Shown: positions 54,975 through 64,000 of the stretch, piece by piece
How positions within the stretch are numbered: the first letter of the stretch is position 1
Layout: each line of letters begins with the position of its first letter
Assembly (NCBI RefSeq): GCF_000696095.1
Contig: NZ_BAYX01000008.1
Location: 1-64,000, forward strand
Source: Rhizobium rhizogenes NBRC 13257
Lineage (GTDB): Bacteria > Pseudomonadota > Alphaproteobacteria > Rhizobiales > Rhizobiaceae
Direction of reading: 5' to 3'
DNA: 64,000 bases
Program-made: the position numbers and the translations under genes
Notes under the pieces: generated by a model
What the model was told of the DNA's origin: nothing
Database searches by the model: none
What the model saw: the letters and a program-made list of their open reading frames with translations, nothing else

Positions 54975-56768
54975 TTATTTGCGGGAATTGCCGGAAACGG
55001 CCGGCCGCTGAAGGTTGTTGAGGCGAGCGTAAAGGCCATTGTCGGCCTCCGCAAGCGTCTCGTGGTTGCCCTCTTCGACGACGCGCCCATTCTGCATGAC
55101 AATGATCTTCTCGGCCCGGACCACCGTCGACAGGCGATGGGCGATGACGACGACCGTGCGGCCGCTCATGGCTTCGTCCAACGCCTTCTGTACGGCCGCT
55201 TCCGACTCCGTATCGAGCGCCGATGTGGCTTCATCCAAAAGGAGGATCGGCGCATTGCGCACCAGCGCGCGGGCAATCGACAGGCGCTGCCGCTGGCCGC
55301 CGGAAAGCGTCACGCCGTTTTCACCGACCGGGGTGTCGTAGCCCTGCGGTTGCGCCAGTATGAAGTCATGGGCGTAAGCGTGCCGGGCTGCTTCCTCGAT
55401 TTCGGCATTCGTCGCTTCCGGACGGCCATAACGGATATTGTCGCGGATCGTGCCTTCGAAGAGGTAGGGCTGCTGCGACACATAGGCGAGGTGTTGGCGC
55501 AGCGACTGCTTGGTGACGTGGCTGATGTCCTGCCCGTCGATCAGGATGCTGCCGGCCTTCGGGTCGTAGAAGCGCGGAATGAGATTGATGACGGTGGACT
55601 TGCCGGCGCCGGAGGGGCCGACGAGCGCCGTCGTTTGTCCACCTTCGGCAGTGAAGCTCACGCCCGATAGAACGGTGTCGTCGCCATAGGCAAACTGTAC
55701 GTCGCGAAATTCGATACGGGCATCGGTGACGACCAGCGGCTTGGCGTCCGGCAGATCGCGCTGGCGCGGCTCCATGTCGAGCAGTTCGTAGATCATCCGC
55801 GCGTTGACGACGGCGCGCTCGAGCTGCACTTGCAGCTTGGCAAGGCGGCGAGCCGGGTCGTAGGCCAGAAGCAGCGAAGTGACGAAAGAGAAGAAGGCGC
55901 CCGGAGGAACGTCGTGATAGATCGAGCGGTAGGCGGCATAGGCCAGTACGCTCGCGACCGCGAAACCGGCGAAACTTTCCGTCAGGGGTCCGTTGCGCTC
56001 CGACAGTCGGGCGATTCGGTTCTGCCGGTGTTCGGCTGCGGTGATCAGCTTATTGATCTTGCGATCCAGCTGCTCTTCCATCGTGAAGGCTTTGACGATG
56101 GAGATGCCCTGGATCGTCTCCTGCATCGCGCCCAGAACGTGGCTGTTCAGATTGACTGCCTCGCGCGTCGCCGAGCGAAGGCGCTTGGAGACATAGCGCA
56201 GGGCATAGAGCAGCGGCGGTGCCGCGATAAAGACGGCAAGGCTCAGCATCGGATCCTGCACCACCATGACGCCGAGCAGGGCGACAAAGGTCAGAAGGTC
56301 GCGTGCCGTCGAGGTGATCGTCAGGTTCATGACGTCGCGGATACCGGAGACGTTCTGGCTAACCCGCGCGGCGATCTGTGCCGACCGCGCCTCGTTGAAG
56401 AAGCCAACGGACAAGGTCATCAGATGCGCGTAGAGCCGGCGCTGGTAGCGCGCGATGATGTTATTGCCGATCTTGCTGAGAATGACCGACTGGAAATAGC
56501 CCGCGAAACCGCGCATCACGAAAGCGACGAAGATCGCGGAGCAAACGAGCCAGACGATATCGGCCCGGCGCTCGACGAAGGCCTGGTTGATGATCGTCTT
56601 CATGATGTAGGCGATAAATGCGGTCGAAAGCGCCACCAGGATCAGGCAAACGATGGCAATCGAATAACCCCAGAGGTGCTCACGGCCATTTTCGGCAATG
56701 ATGCGCTTCAGGATACCGCTGATGGTCTCACTGTCGACGCTATTGTTTTTGGTATCGGGCGATTTCAA
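54975..56768 (-). CDS. MsbA-like ABC exporter (membrane and ATPase domains fused)
   Basis: This half-transporter of about 597 residues acts as a homodimer. Six membrane helices fill the first about 310 residues, followed by an ATPase with Walker A GPSGAGKSTVIN, the signature LSGGQRQRLSIARAL and Walker B ILLLDEATSALD. It belongs to the lipid A/multidrug exporter group. A TTG at 56768 has AGGAAG upstream and is the likely start; a longer frame runs to 56813. Confidence 0.9.
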   Translation of the reverse strand: MKSPDTKNNSVDSETISGILKRIIAENGREHLWGYSIAIVCLILVALSTAFIAYIMKTIINQAFVERRADIVWLVCSAIFVAFVMRGFAGYFQSVILSKIGNNIIARYQRRLYAHLMTLSVGFFNEARSAQIAARVSQNVSGIRDVMNLTITSTARDLLTFVALLGVMVVQDPMLSLAVFIAAPPLLYALRYVSKRLRSATREAVNLNSHVLGAMQETIQGISIVKAFTMEEQLDRKINKLITAAEHRQNRIARLSERNGPLTESFAGFAVASVLAYAAYRSIYHDVPPGAFFSFVTSLLLAYDPARRLAKLQVQLERAVVNARMIYELLDMEPRQRDLPDAKPLVVTDARIEFRDVQFAYGDDTVLSGVSFTAEGGQTTALVGPSGAGKSTVINLIPRFYDPKAGSILIDGQDISHVTKQSLRQHLAYVSQQPYLFEGTIRDNIRYGRPEATNAEIEEAARHAYAHDFILAQPQGYDTPVGENGVTLSGGQRQRLSIARALVRNAPILLLDEATSALDTESEAAVQKALDEAMSGRTVVVIAHRLSTVVRAEKIIVMQNGRVVEEGNHETLAEADNGLYARLNNLQRPAVSGNSRK

Positions 56769-56953
56769 AAATCGGCTTCCTGTCTCAAACCAAGCGAGCC
56801 GCACATGGCACATGCTTTCGCGGCTCTATAAAGAGTTAGGACGGCTTTGGCTAGAGATGGCCTGCCGCACTGGTTAAGGGGCAAGCCATGGAGCCAAGAT
56901 CATTATAAGGGAAGGAAGCCCCTTCAAAAAGGCTGCCTACGGCCCTGACCGGA

Positions 56954-57976
56954 TCAACGCCGCCAGCGCCGTCCGTCCGTTGCCAGGCCGAAACTGGCCG
57001 GTGCGCGGGCATAGGCCGTGAGGCCTGAGAGTGCCGCCAGCGGATGGGTGACCACATGCGTCGGGATCGATTTCAAGAGCGCGGTATGCGGCGCCTTGTC
57101 TTCGAAGGCGGCGCGGAATTCCGGCTTCTGCAGCGCCGGCAGGATCTTTTGCGAGATGCCGCCGGTGATATAGACGCCACCCCGCGCCATGAAGACCAGC
57201 GCGATATCGCCGGCGACGCGACCGAGATAGGTGACGAACAACGTCAGGGTCTCTTCGGCCTGAATGTTGGTTTCAGCGAGCGCATGCGCCGTGATATCGG
57301 CCGGTTCCTTGAGGCTAGGCTCGATGCCGTCGGTCTTGCAGATGGCATGGTAGAGGTTCTGCAGGCCGCGGCCGCAGAGGACCTGCTCGGCGGAAATGCG
57401 GCCTTCGATCGTTTCGAGATGCGGCCAGATCCGCAGATCGCGCTCGCTGCGCGGTCCGAGGTCGATATGGCCGCCTTCGCCGGGCACGGGGATCCAGGCG
57501 TGCTGGGCATGAACGAGGCCGGCGACGCCGAGGCCGGTGCCCGGGCCGAGCACGGCGCGCGAGGCGACCATGCCTTCCGATATCTCGCCGATGGTGGCGC
57601 GATGCTCTTCGGAAATACCGGCGATCGCCAGCGCCTGCGCTTCGAAATCATTGATGATCAGCACATCTTCCATGCCGAGATTGGCGATCATCGTCTTCGG
57701 GCGGATCACCCAGTCGCAATTGGTCAGCGGAATTTCGTCGCCACGCACCGGGCCGGCCATGGCAAGGATCGCCGAGCGCGGCCGCACCGCCGACTTGGAA
57801 AGCGCTTCCTCGATCGCGTCGTCGATCGTCTTGAAATTGGCGGTTTGCACGATCGGAAAATGCGCCGGCTCGGAATGAGCATCGACGACAATGGAGAAAC
57901 GCGCATTGGTACCGCCGATATCGCCGATCAGGATCGGAAAGGGCAGGGGGGCTTCGCTGTGATTGAGCTCGGGCAT
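56954..57976 (-). CDS. glk: Glucokinase
   Basis: This 340-residue enzyme phosphorylates glucose to glucose 6-phosphate. It has the phosphate-binding motif [13 protein letters not shown] near residue 17, [24 protein letters not shown] and [11 protein letters not shown], typical of the bacterial Glk family. It precedes the exporter gene by about 185 bases on the same strand and follows mgsA closely. Confidence 0.95.
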
Positions 57977-58008
57977 GGACAGGTCCGTGTCTGCCGCCTG
58001 AAGGCGGA

Positions 58009-58389
58009 TTAATGGTTCAGTGTCTTGATCAGGCGTTCTGCGGTGGCTTCGTTAAGGGCCATCGGAATGTCGTAGAGAACGGCAAGCCGAGTCAACGCCT
58101 TGACATCGACATCGTGCGGCATGGGGGTGAGCGGATCGATGAAAAAGATGAGCATGTCGATATCGCCGGTGGCGATCATCGCGCCGATCTGCTGGTCGCC
58201 GCCGAGTGGGCCGCTTTTCAGGCGGGTGACCTTCAGGTCGGGGCAGGCATCCAGCACGCGGCCGCCGGTGGTGCCCGTGGCGACGATATGCCAATCGGCA
58301 AGCACATCCTGGTTGCGGCGTGCAAACTCCGCCATTGCATCCTTCTTCTGATCATGCGCGATCAGCGCGATGCATTTGCCGCCGGCCAT
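58009..58389 (-). CDS. mgsA: Methylglyoxal synthase
   Basis: This 126-residue enzyme converts dihydroxyacetone phosphate to methylglyoxal and phosphate, a bypass of lower glycolysis. It has [12 protein letters not shown] near residue 8, [16 protein letters not shown] and [14 protein letters not shown], which cover the active site. It lies 32 bases upstream of glk on the same strand, so the pair is probably one operon. Confidence 0.96.
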
Positions 58390-58492
58390 GAAATTCCCAC
58401 TCCGTCCCGGATTTTTAATCGATTTATCCGCCTTCTATACCAAGAGGCCGGGCTTTGAAAGGCCGGCCAATGTCAGATCAGATCTTGGCGCT

Positions 58493-59512
58493 TCACTGCT
58501 GCGGAATGCTGCCGGGCGGCGTGTTGCCCGTGCCGCTGCTCGAAACCGGCAGCGTGCCGGTCGCCGTCGTCGGGGCTGCCGCCTTGATGCCATAGGGGGC
58601 GTCCAGCACCGCCTGGCAGGCCTTGGGCAGGTCTGACACCATGACCTCGCGGGGCTTTACCGGCGGCTTGGTGCTGGGCTTCGGCTTGGCCCAGGGCTCG
58701 GGACCGAGCCACCAGGCAAGCGTCTTGTCGCAGCCGTCACCGGCGGTAACCGGGGCCTGCGGCGTACAGCCGACCGAGCCCGCCGGGCAGCTCAAGCGGA
58801 TGTGGAAATGCGAGTCGTGGCCATATTCCGGGCGCAGCTTGCCGAGATTGGTGCGGTCGCCGGTCCAGCTGTCGCACATTTTCTTCTTGATCGCCGGATT
58901 GACGAAGATGCGCTGGACTTCGGGATAGCTGGCGGTGCGCATCAGGAGGCGGGCATGCGCCGGCGTCCAGACCCGGTCGTTGATGGTCAGGAACTTGTCC
59001 TTCGCCAGCATCGAGGTGAAGGGCAGGCTTTCGCGCTCGGCCGCCGTCAACGTCCGCGACGGCATCGGCGTCAGCCAGACGTCGGCGTCGAGGCCGATTT
59101 GATGCGAAGCATGGCCGTTAAACATCGGCCCGCCGCGCGGCTGCGCCATGTCACCGACCAGCAAGCCCGGCCAGCCGTCATATTTTGCCGCGTCGCGCGA
59201 CAGGCGTTCGAGCAGCCCGATCATCTCCGGCCGGCCCCAGCGCCGGTTACGCGATGGGCGCATCGCCTGCCAGGTCGGTCCATCGGTCGGCAGCGCCACG
59301 GCGCCGGAGAGGCAGCCCTTGGCGTAAAAGCCGATCGATTGCGACTGCCCTGCTGTCGGCAGCGCCACCCCACCGAAGATCGCCTTGGCACTCCCGGGCG
59401 TCGGGCCGGCTTGCTGGGCCAGCGCATCGCCGGTAACGAGGCTAGCACCGATCGTCGTGGCGAGGGCTAGTTTGCTGACGGTGCTGATGGTTCGAACCAG
59501 GAGGGAAATCAT
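58493..59512 (-). CDS. mepA: Penicillin-insensitive murein endopeptidase
   Basis: This 339-residue periplasmic zinc endopeptidase cuts D-Ala–meso-DAP cross-links in peptidoglycan. A signal peptide (about residues 1-33) is followed by the LAS-type metal motifs GHASHQIGLDADVWL and HFHIRLSCP. The C-terminal tail is Ser/Gly/Thr-rich. The ATG at 59512 has AAGGAA upstream; a longer frame runs to 59557. Confidence 0.93.
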   Translation of the reverse strand: MISLLVRTISTVSKLALATTIGASLVTGDALAQQAGPTPGSAKAIFGGVALPTAGQSQSIGFYAKGCLSGAVALPTDGPTWQAMRPSRNRRWGRPEMIGLLERLSRDAAKYDGWPGLLVGDMAQPRGGPMFNGHASHQIGLDADVWLTPMPSRTLTAAERESLPFTSMLAKDKFLTINDRVWTPAHARLLMRTASYPEVQRIFVNPAIKKKMCDSWTGDRTNLGKLRPEYGHDSHFHIRLSCPAGSVGCTPQAPVTAGDGCDKTLAWWLGPEPWAKPKPSTKPPVKPREVMVSDLPKACQAVLDAPYGIKAAAPTTATGTLPVSSSGTGNTPPGSIPQQ

Positions 59513-59858
59513 GTGGTTCCTTGAGATGCTGCCGGCGTTGGCCGAAGTGATTTGCAACGAAATCTACCGCATAACCCCGAAAATCGGAATCGATTTTCCG
59601 GCTGCCCGTACCTCCAGTCTTCATTCCATTACCGGCGGCCGGCAGCAATCTCCCCCTGGAAATCGCGGGGTTTCCTTGGCCGGCCGGTTGACAGTGCCGG
59701 CATAGTCTGCGGAAAGTTCGACAGTCACAATGACCATGGTCTCGACCATCTGCCGCGCGAGTTGGGGAGTGCGCCGATGGTTGGGAACCGGAGCCTGGGT
59801 CTCGGGTCGGTTGAGACGAGCGTAGTGGTAGCTTGGGGATTGCAAAGGGGAATAAGGG
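59513..59858. other. Intergenic region between mepA and the TetR gene
   Basis: About 345 bases between divergent genes. I see promoters as likely but no clear operator. An AAGGGGAATAAGG stretch serves as ribosome site for the TetR gene. No convincing small gene or terminator was found. Confidence 0.4.
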
Positions 59859-60497
59859 GTGGGGACAAATAGCGGACAACCCGCGGAGACATCGACCGGC
59901 GAGCCGCAAATGCGGACACCCAAACGCCGGCGCGGTCATGATCGTGTGGCTGTGCTTTTGGAAGCGGCCGCGACGGTTTTCGTCGATAAGGGTTATGATG
60001 CCGCGACGATGACGGAGATTGCCGCAAAGGCGCATTCGTCGATCGGTTCGCTCTATCAATTTTTTCCGACCAAGCCGCTGCTTGCTGAAGCATTGCATAT
60101 CGATCGGCTGGAGCGGCTGAAGGCGGTGTTTCAAGACATCGCGGAAAAGAGCGGCGGCCTTTCGGCTGCTGATAGCGGCGAGGCGATCTTCGACAGGCTC
60201 GCGGCCTTCATCGAGACGTTTCCCGAATATCCGGTGCTTGCCGCGCGCCGGGATATTCCGAGGGATCGCAAGCTGCGCTCGCGGGCGGAGGTGAAGGAAC
60301 TGATTTCCTCCATCCTGCGACGCGCCGAGCCGCCGGTCACCGACGATGTCGCCCTGATGTCGGCGATCATTCTCGAATTGATCCGCATCGCCGTCATTGC
60401 CGCCAACGAGCCGGAAGCGGTTGAGGACCGGCGCCTTATCCGCGAATTGCGCCTGATGCTGCGCAAGCGCCTGGAGGAAGCCACGGCAAAAGCCTGA
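59859..60497 (+). CDS. TetR family transcriptional regulator
   Basis: This 212-residue regulator has the TetR HTH (LEAAATVFVDKGYDAATMTE, then SIGSLYQFFPTKPLL) near residues 33-75 and a helical ligand domain. The GTG at 59859 is supported by an upstream AGGGGAATAAGG; an ATG at 59910 is the alternative. It lies 110 bases before yejA on the same strand and could control it, though this is only suggested by position. Confidence 0.9.
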   Translation: MGTNSGQPAETSTGEPQMRTPKRRRGHDRVAVLLEAAATVFVDKGYDAATMTEIAAKAHSSIGSLYQFFPTKPLLAEALHIDRLERLKAVFQDIAEKSGGLSAADSGEAIFDRLAAFIETFPEYPVLAARRDIPRDRKLRSRAEVKELISSILRRAEPPVTDDVALMSAIILELIRIAVIAANEPEAVEDRRLIRELRLMLRKRLEEATAKA

Positions 60498-60607
60498 TTT
60501 CGTCGGGTACTTATCGGCGGCCTCGCGAAGAGGTGAGCAATTCCGTCCTGTTTTTTGCCCTCATTTGCCTTATGCTTGATTCCATTCAAATCATCAGGGG
60601 ATCATGA

Positions 60608-62446
60608 ATGGCATTGTCGCGGTTGAAAGCAGGCTTGGTTGTTTCTCTTTTCTGCCTGCTGGCCCTGCCGGCGCCATCCAATGCCGATGAGTCGCAATTC
60701 CGCATCGGCACCGCCATTCTCGGCGACCTGAAATATCAGCCCGGCTTCAAACATTTCGACTACGTCAATCCGGATGCGCCGAAGGGTGGAGAGCTGAAGC
60801 AGTCGAGCATCGGCACGTTCGATACGTTCAATCCGGTCTTGTTCAAGGGCAATCCCGCCGACGGGATAGAGCTGATCTACGATACGCTGCTGAAGAAGGC
60901 CGATGATGAGGCCAATTCTTCCTATGGCCTGCTTGCCGAGGGCGTTTCCTATCCCGATGACGTTTCAAGCGCCACCTTCCGGCTGCGCGCTGAAGCGAAG
61001 TGGACCGATGGCACGCCGGTAACGCCCGAGGACGTCATCTTCAGCTTCGAGAAATTCAAGGAACTCAATCCGCAGGCGGCCAGCTACTACGGGCATGTCG
61101 TGAGCGCCGAGAAGACCGGCGAGCGCGATGTCACCTTTCACTTCGATGAAAAGGGCAACCGGGAGATGCCTTCGATCCTGGGCCAGCTTACCATTGTGCC
61201 GAAACATTGGTGGGAAGCAAAAGGCCCCGACGGCAAGCCGCGCGATATCACACGCACGACGCTTGAGCCGGTCATGGGGTCCGGACCCTACAGGATCGCA
61301 TCAGTCCAGCCGGGTGCTTCGATCCGCTACGAACTGCGCGACGATTATTGGGGCAAGACCCTGCCGATCAACGTCGGCGAGAACAATTTCGGCGCGATTA
61401 ACTATCTCTATTTTTCCGACTACGACGTTGCTTTCGAGGCGTTCCGAAGTGGCGTCATCGATTACTGGCAGGATAATTCGACAAGCCATTGGGTGACCGG
61501 CTACGATTTCCCGGCCGCCAAGGACGGTCGCATCAAGCGGGAGGAGCTACCCAACACGCTGCGCTCGGTCGGCATCATGCAGGCTCTGGTTCCCAATATG
61601 CGGCGTGAACAATTCAAGGACGAGCGCGTCCGTGAGGCGCTGAACTATGTTTACGATTTCGAGGAGCTGAACCGAACCCTTTCCTTCGGGAAGTTGACGC
61701 GGGTCGACAGCTTCTTTTTCGGCACCAAATTCGCCTCCTCTGGTCTTCCGCAAGGGGAGGAACTCAACGTTCTGAATAGTGTCAGGGACAAGATACCCGC
61801 AGAGGTCTTTACCTCGCCCTATGCCAACCCTGTCGGCGGCGATCCGCAGAAGACGCGCGATAATTTTCGCAAGGCTATTGGTTTGTTCAAGGAGGCGGGC
61901 TGGGTTCTCAAAGGCAACAAGATGGTGAACGCGCAGAGTGGCCAGCCGTTTTCGCTGGAACTCCTGCTGAACAATCCCTCGCTGGAAAGATCCGTGCTGC
62001 CCTATATACAGAACCTGAAGCGCATTGGCATCGATGCGAGCGTCAGGACCGTCGATCCCTCGCAGTATATTAACCGCATTCGCAGCTTCGACTATGACAT
62101 GATCTGGGTCGTCTGGGCGCAGACGCTGAACCCTGGCAATGAGCAGGCCGAATTCTGGGGCTCCGCGTCCGCCGGCCGCCAAGGGTCCCGCAATTACGCT
62201 GGTATAGCCGACCCAGGCATCGACGCCCTCATCCAGAAGGTGATCTTCGCAAAAGACGTACCAGAAAAGGAAGCGACAACCAGGGCGCTCGACCGGGTGC
62301 TGCTCGCTCATCACTATGTTCTGCCGACCTTCTACGGGACGACGACCAGGATAGCCTATTGGGACAAATTCGATCATCCAGCGGAGCTACCCTATTACTC
62401 CATCGGCTTCCCCGATCTCTGGTGGTCGAAAAGCGTCGCAAAATGA
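60608..62446 (+). CDS. yejA: Peptide-type ABC transporter substrate-binding protein, YejA-like
   Basis: This 612-residue periplasmic binding protein of the SBP_5 family has a signal peptide (residues 1-26, ending PSNA). The features DYVNPDAPKGGELKQSSIGTF, then FDTFNP, and the C-terminal WWSKSVA resemble YejA, the binding protein of the microcin C/peptide importer YejABEF. The permease genes follow. Confidence 0.92.
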   Translation: MALSRLKAGLVVSLFCLLALPAPSNADESQFRIGTAILGDLKYQPGFKHFDYVNPDAPKGGELKQSSIGTFDTFNPVLFKGNPADGIELIYDTLLKKADDEANSSYGLLAEGVSYPDDVSSATFRLRAEAKWTDGTPVTPEDVIFSFEKFKELNPQAASYYGHVVSAEKTGERDVTFHFDEKGNREMPSILGQLTIVPKHWWEAKGPDGKPRDITRTTLEPVMGSGPYRIASVQPGASIRYELRDDYWGKTLPINVGENNFGAINYLYFSDYDVAFEAFRSGVIDYWQDNSTSHWVTGYDFPAAKDGRIKREELPNTLRSVGIMQALVPNMRREQFKDERVREALNYVYDFEELNRTLSFGKLTRVDSFFFGTKFASSGLPQGEELNVLNSVRDKIPAEVFTSPYANPVGGDPQKTRDNFRKAIGLFKEAGWVLKGNKMVNAQSGQPFSLELLLNNPSLERSVLPYIQNLKRIGIDASVRTVDPSQYINRIRSFDYDMIWVVWAQTLNPGNEQAEFWGSASAGRQGSRNYAGIADPGIDALIQKVIFAKDVPEKEATTRALDRVLLAHHYVLPTFYGTTTRIAYWDKFDHPAELPYYSIGFPDLWWSKSVAK

Positions 62447-62619
62447 GCGGCTCTTGCAATGGCGGGCGGGCTGGGCTCCAAATGCCCCATGCCGATTCGG
62501 CAATTTCTACGTGACATGACGACGCCGGGCTTTACGCGGCGGAAGGGAATAAGCGATTTGAACGACGGATGGATGAAGGCCGGGGCAGGCATGTTCCTCG
62601 ATGAGGGAGTGACGGGCTG

Positions 62620-63711
62620 ATGGGTGCCTATATCCTCAGACGTCTGCTGCTGATGATCCCGACCATTGTCGGCATCATGGCGATCTCCTTTACCATCGTG
62701 CAATTTGCGCCCGGCGGACCCGTCGAGCAGATGATCGCGCAACTGACCGGCCAGGCCGACAATGCCAGCGGCCGCCTCTCCGGCGGCGGGGATATGCTGG
62801 CCCAGCAGGCGACCGACGATGGCGGTTCGAAATATCGCGGCGCGCAGGGGCTCGATCCGGAGCTGATCGCCAAGCTCAACAAGCAGTTCGGCTTCGACAA
62901 GCCGCCGCTGGAGCGCTTCGGGCAGATGATGTGGAACTATATCCGCTTCGATTTCGGCGAGAGCTTCTTCCGCAATACCTCGGTGATCGATCTGATCGCC
63001 GAGAAGCTGCCGGTGTCGATCTCGCTCGGTATCTGGATCCTGATCTTTTCCTATGCCATCTCGATCCCGCTCGGCATCCGTAAGGCGATCCAGGATGGAT
63101 CGACCTTCGATGTCTGGACTTCCGGCGTCATCATCGTCGGCTATGCCGTTCCGAGCTTCCTCTTCGGCATCATGCTGATCGTGCTCTTCGCCGGCGGCTC
63201 CTTCTTCGACTGGTTTCCGCTGCGCGGTCTCGTCTCGGACAATTTTGCCGATCTCAACTGGTGGCAGAAGATCCTCGATTATCTCTGGCATCTCGTCCTG
63301 CCGCTGATCTCGCTGTCGCTTGCCGCCTTCGCCACCACGACGCTGCTCACCAAGAATTCCTTCATCGAGGAAATCAAGAAGCAATATGTCATCACCGCCC
63401 GCGCCAAGGGGTTGAGCGAGCGCCGCGTGCTCTACGGCCATGTCTTCCGCAACGCCATGCTCATCGTCATCGCCGGCTTTCCCGGCGCCTTCATCTCAGC
63501 CTTCTTCACCGGCTCGCTGCTGATCGAGAATATCTTCTCGCTCGATGGCCTCGGCCGCTTGAGCTATCTCTCCGTCGTCCAGCGCGACTATCCGATCGTC
63601 TTCGCGACGCTCTTCATCTTCTCGCTGCTCGGCCTCTTCGTCAGCCTGATCTCGGACCTGATCTATACTTGGATCGACCCGCGCATCGATTTCGAGCGGA
63701 GGGACGTCTGA
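62620..63711 (+). CDS. yejB: Peptide ABC transporter permease, YejB
   Basis: This 363-residue permease of the DppB/OppB type has MGAYILRRLLLMIPTIVGIM at the N-terminus, a long periplasmic loop and the inner EAA region (KQYVITARAKGLSERRVLY). Its stop shares one base with the yejE start (TGATG). It lies 173 bases behind yejA; that gap contains a 34-codon open frame (62515-62620) with no ribosome site, which I do not call. Confidence 0.94.
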   Translation: MGAYILRRLLLMIPTIVGIMAISFTIVQFAPGGPVEQMIAQLTGQADNASGRLSGGGDMLAQQATDDGGSKYRGAQGLDPELIAKLNKQFGFDKPPLERFGQMMWNYIRFDFGESFFRNTSVIDLIAEKLPVSISLGIWILIFSYAISIPLGIRKAIQDGSTFDVWTSGVIIVGYAVPSFLFGIMLIVLFAGGSFFDWFPLRGLVSDNFADLNWWQKILDYLWHLVLPLISLSLAAFATTTLLTKNSFIEEIKKQYVITARAKGLSERRVLYGHVFRNAMLIVIAGFPGAFISAFFTGSLLIENIFSLDGLGRLSYLSVVQRDYPIVFATLFIFSLLGLFVSLISDLIYTWIDPRIDFERRDV

Positions 63712-64000
63712 TGGATGCTGCGAGCAGTGTACCGACGGCAACGATCAAGCCGCCACGCAAGGGTCTCTTCTCCCCGACCAACATTCGCCGCTGGCAGAAT
63801 TTCAAGGCGAATCGCCGTGGCTACTGGTCCCTCTGGCTGTTCCTGATCCTGTTTTTCTTCAGCCTCGGGGCGGAATTCATCGCCAACGACCGGCCGATCC
63901 TCGTCTCCTACAAGGGCGAGATGCTGGTGCCTGTGCTAGTCGACTATCCCGAGGAAAAGTTCGGCGGCTTCCTGGCGCAGACGGATTATCGCTCCGGGGA
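63711..64000 (+). CDS. yejE: Peptide ABC transporter permease, YejE (partial, cut by window edge)
   Basis: The first 96 codons are visible. The start is SPTNIRRWQNFKANRRGYWS followed by one membrane helix (LWLFLILFFFSLGAEFI), then ANDRPILVSYKGEMLVPVL, typical of YejE. It is translationally coupled to yejB. The ATPase gene yejF is expected beyond the edge. Confidence 0.92.
   Translation, partial: MDAASSVPTATIKPPRKGLFSPTNIRRWQNFKANRRGYWSLWLFLILFFFSLGAEFIANDRPILVSYKGEMLVPVLVDYPEEKFGGFLAQTDYRSG

Noticed and set aside
62515..62620. 34-codon frame in the yejA–yejB gap ending on the yejB start
   Set aside because: No ribosome binding site and no recognisable sequence.

Overview
The window looks like a stretch of chromosome from a rhizobial alphaproteobacterium (Rhizobium or a close relative in the Rhizobiaceae). 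The evidence is the GC-rich, densely packed coding, the xWxxF-ending chemoreceptor, a MucR/Ros-family protein, the polA–MarR neighbourhood carrying an EcpR1-like small RNA, and a full C-P lyase locus. The many long antisense reading frames are a by-product of high GC content. I saw no rRNA, tRNA, CRISPR array, transposase or prophage gene.

Layout, left to right. 1–2.5 kb: the tail of an unidentified gene with its terminator, then a chemoreceptor. 2.5–9.6 kb: a polyamine-type ABC importer (minus strand) divergent from an adenine-deaminase-like amidohydrolase and a TIM-barrel isomerase-like protein. 9.9–11.9 kb: a compact regulatory operon (EAL protein, Fis-type HTH protein, a possible 22-codon peptide, a variant MucR/Ros protein). 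12–17.6 kb: PiT phosphate transporter, a small secreted protein, the CbtB–CbtA cobalt uptake genes under a cobalamin riboswitch, a histidine-phosphatase-like protein, and SURF1. 17.6–21.9 kb: cyoABCD ubiquinol oxidase. 22.3–27.6 kb: an MHS-type MFS carrier and a ferric-iron ABC importer. 27.7–33.1 kb: two M20 peptidases/amidohydrolases, adenine deaminase and a nucleoside hydrolase. 33.3–36.4 kb: an MHYT-GGDEF-EAL protein, a MarR regulator and the EcpR1-like sRNA. 36.5–39.5 kb: DNA polymerase I.

39.5–53.3 kb is a nearly complete phosphonate system: phnG-H-I-J-K-L plus a hexapeptide transferase, then phnC-D-E1-E2, a DUF1045 protein, phnM and phnN, with the GntR-type regulator phnF divergent. 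The phnG–phnF gap carries what reads as a PhoB box followed by two palindromes suited to PhnF, suggesting joint control by phosphate starvation and phosphonate. 53.4–64 kb is housekeeping: gpmA, dapB, an MsbA-like ABC exporter, glucokinase, methylglyoxal synthase, MepA, a TetR regulator, and yejA-yejB-yejE, the last cut by the window edge.

The parts most worth a second look are the EAL/Fis/MucR-variant operon, the double-controlled phn promoter, the EcpR1-like sRNA, the cobalamin riboswitch with its divergent atypical phosphatase, and a dispersed palindromic repeat present twice.
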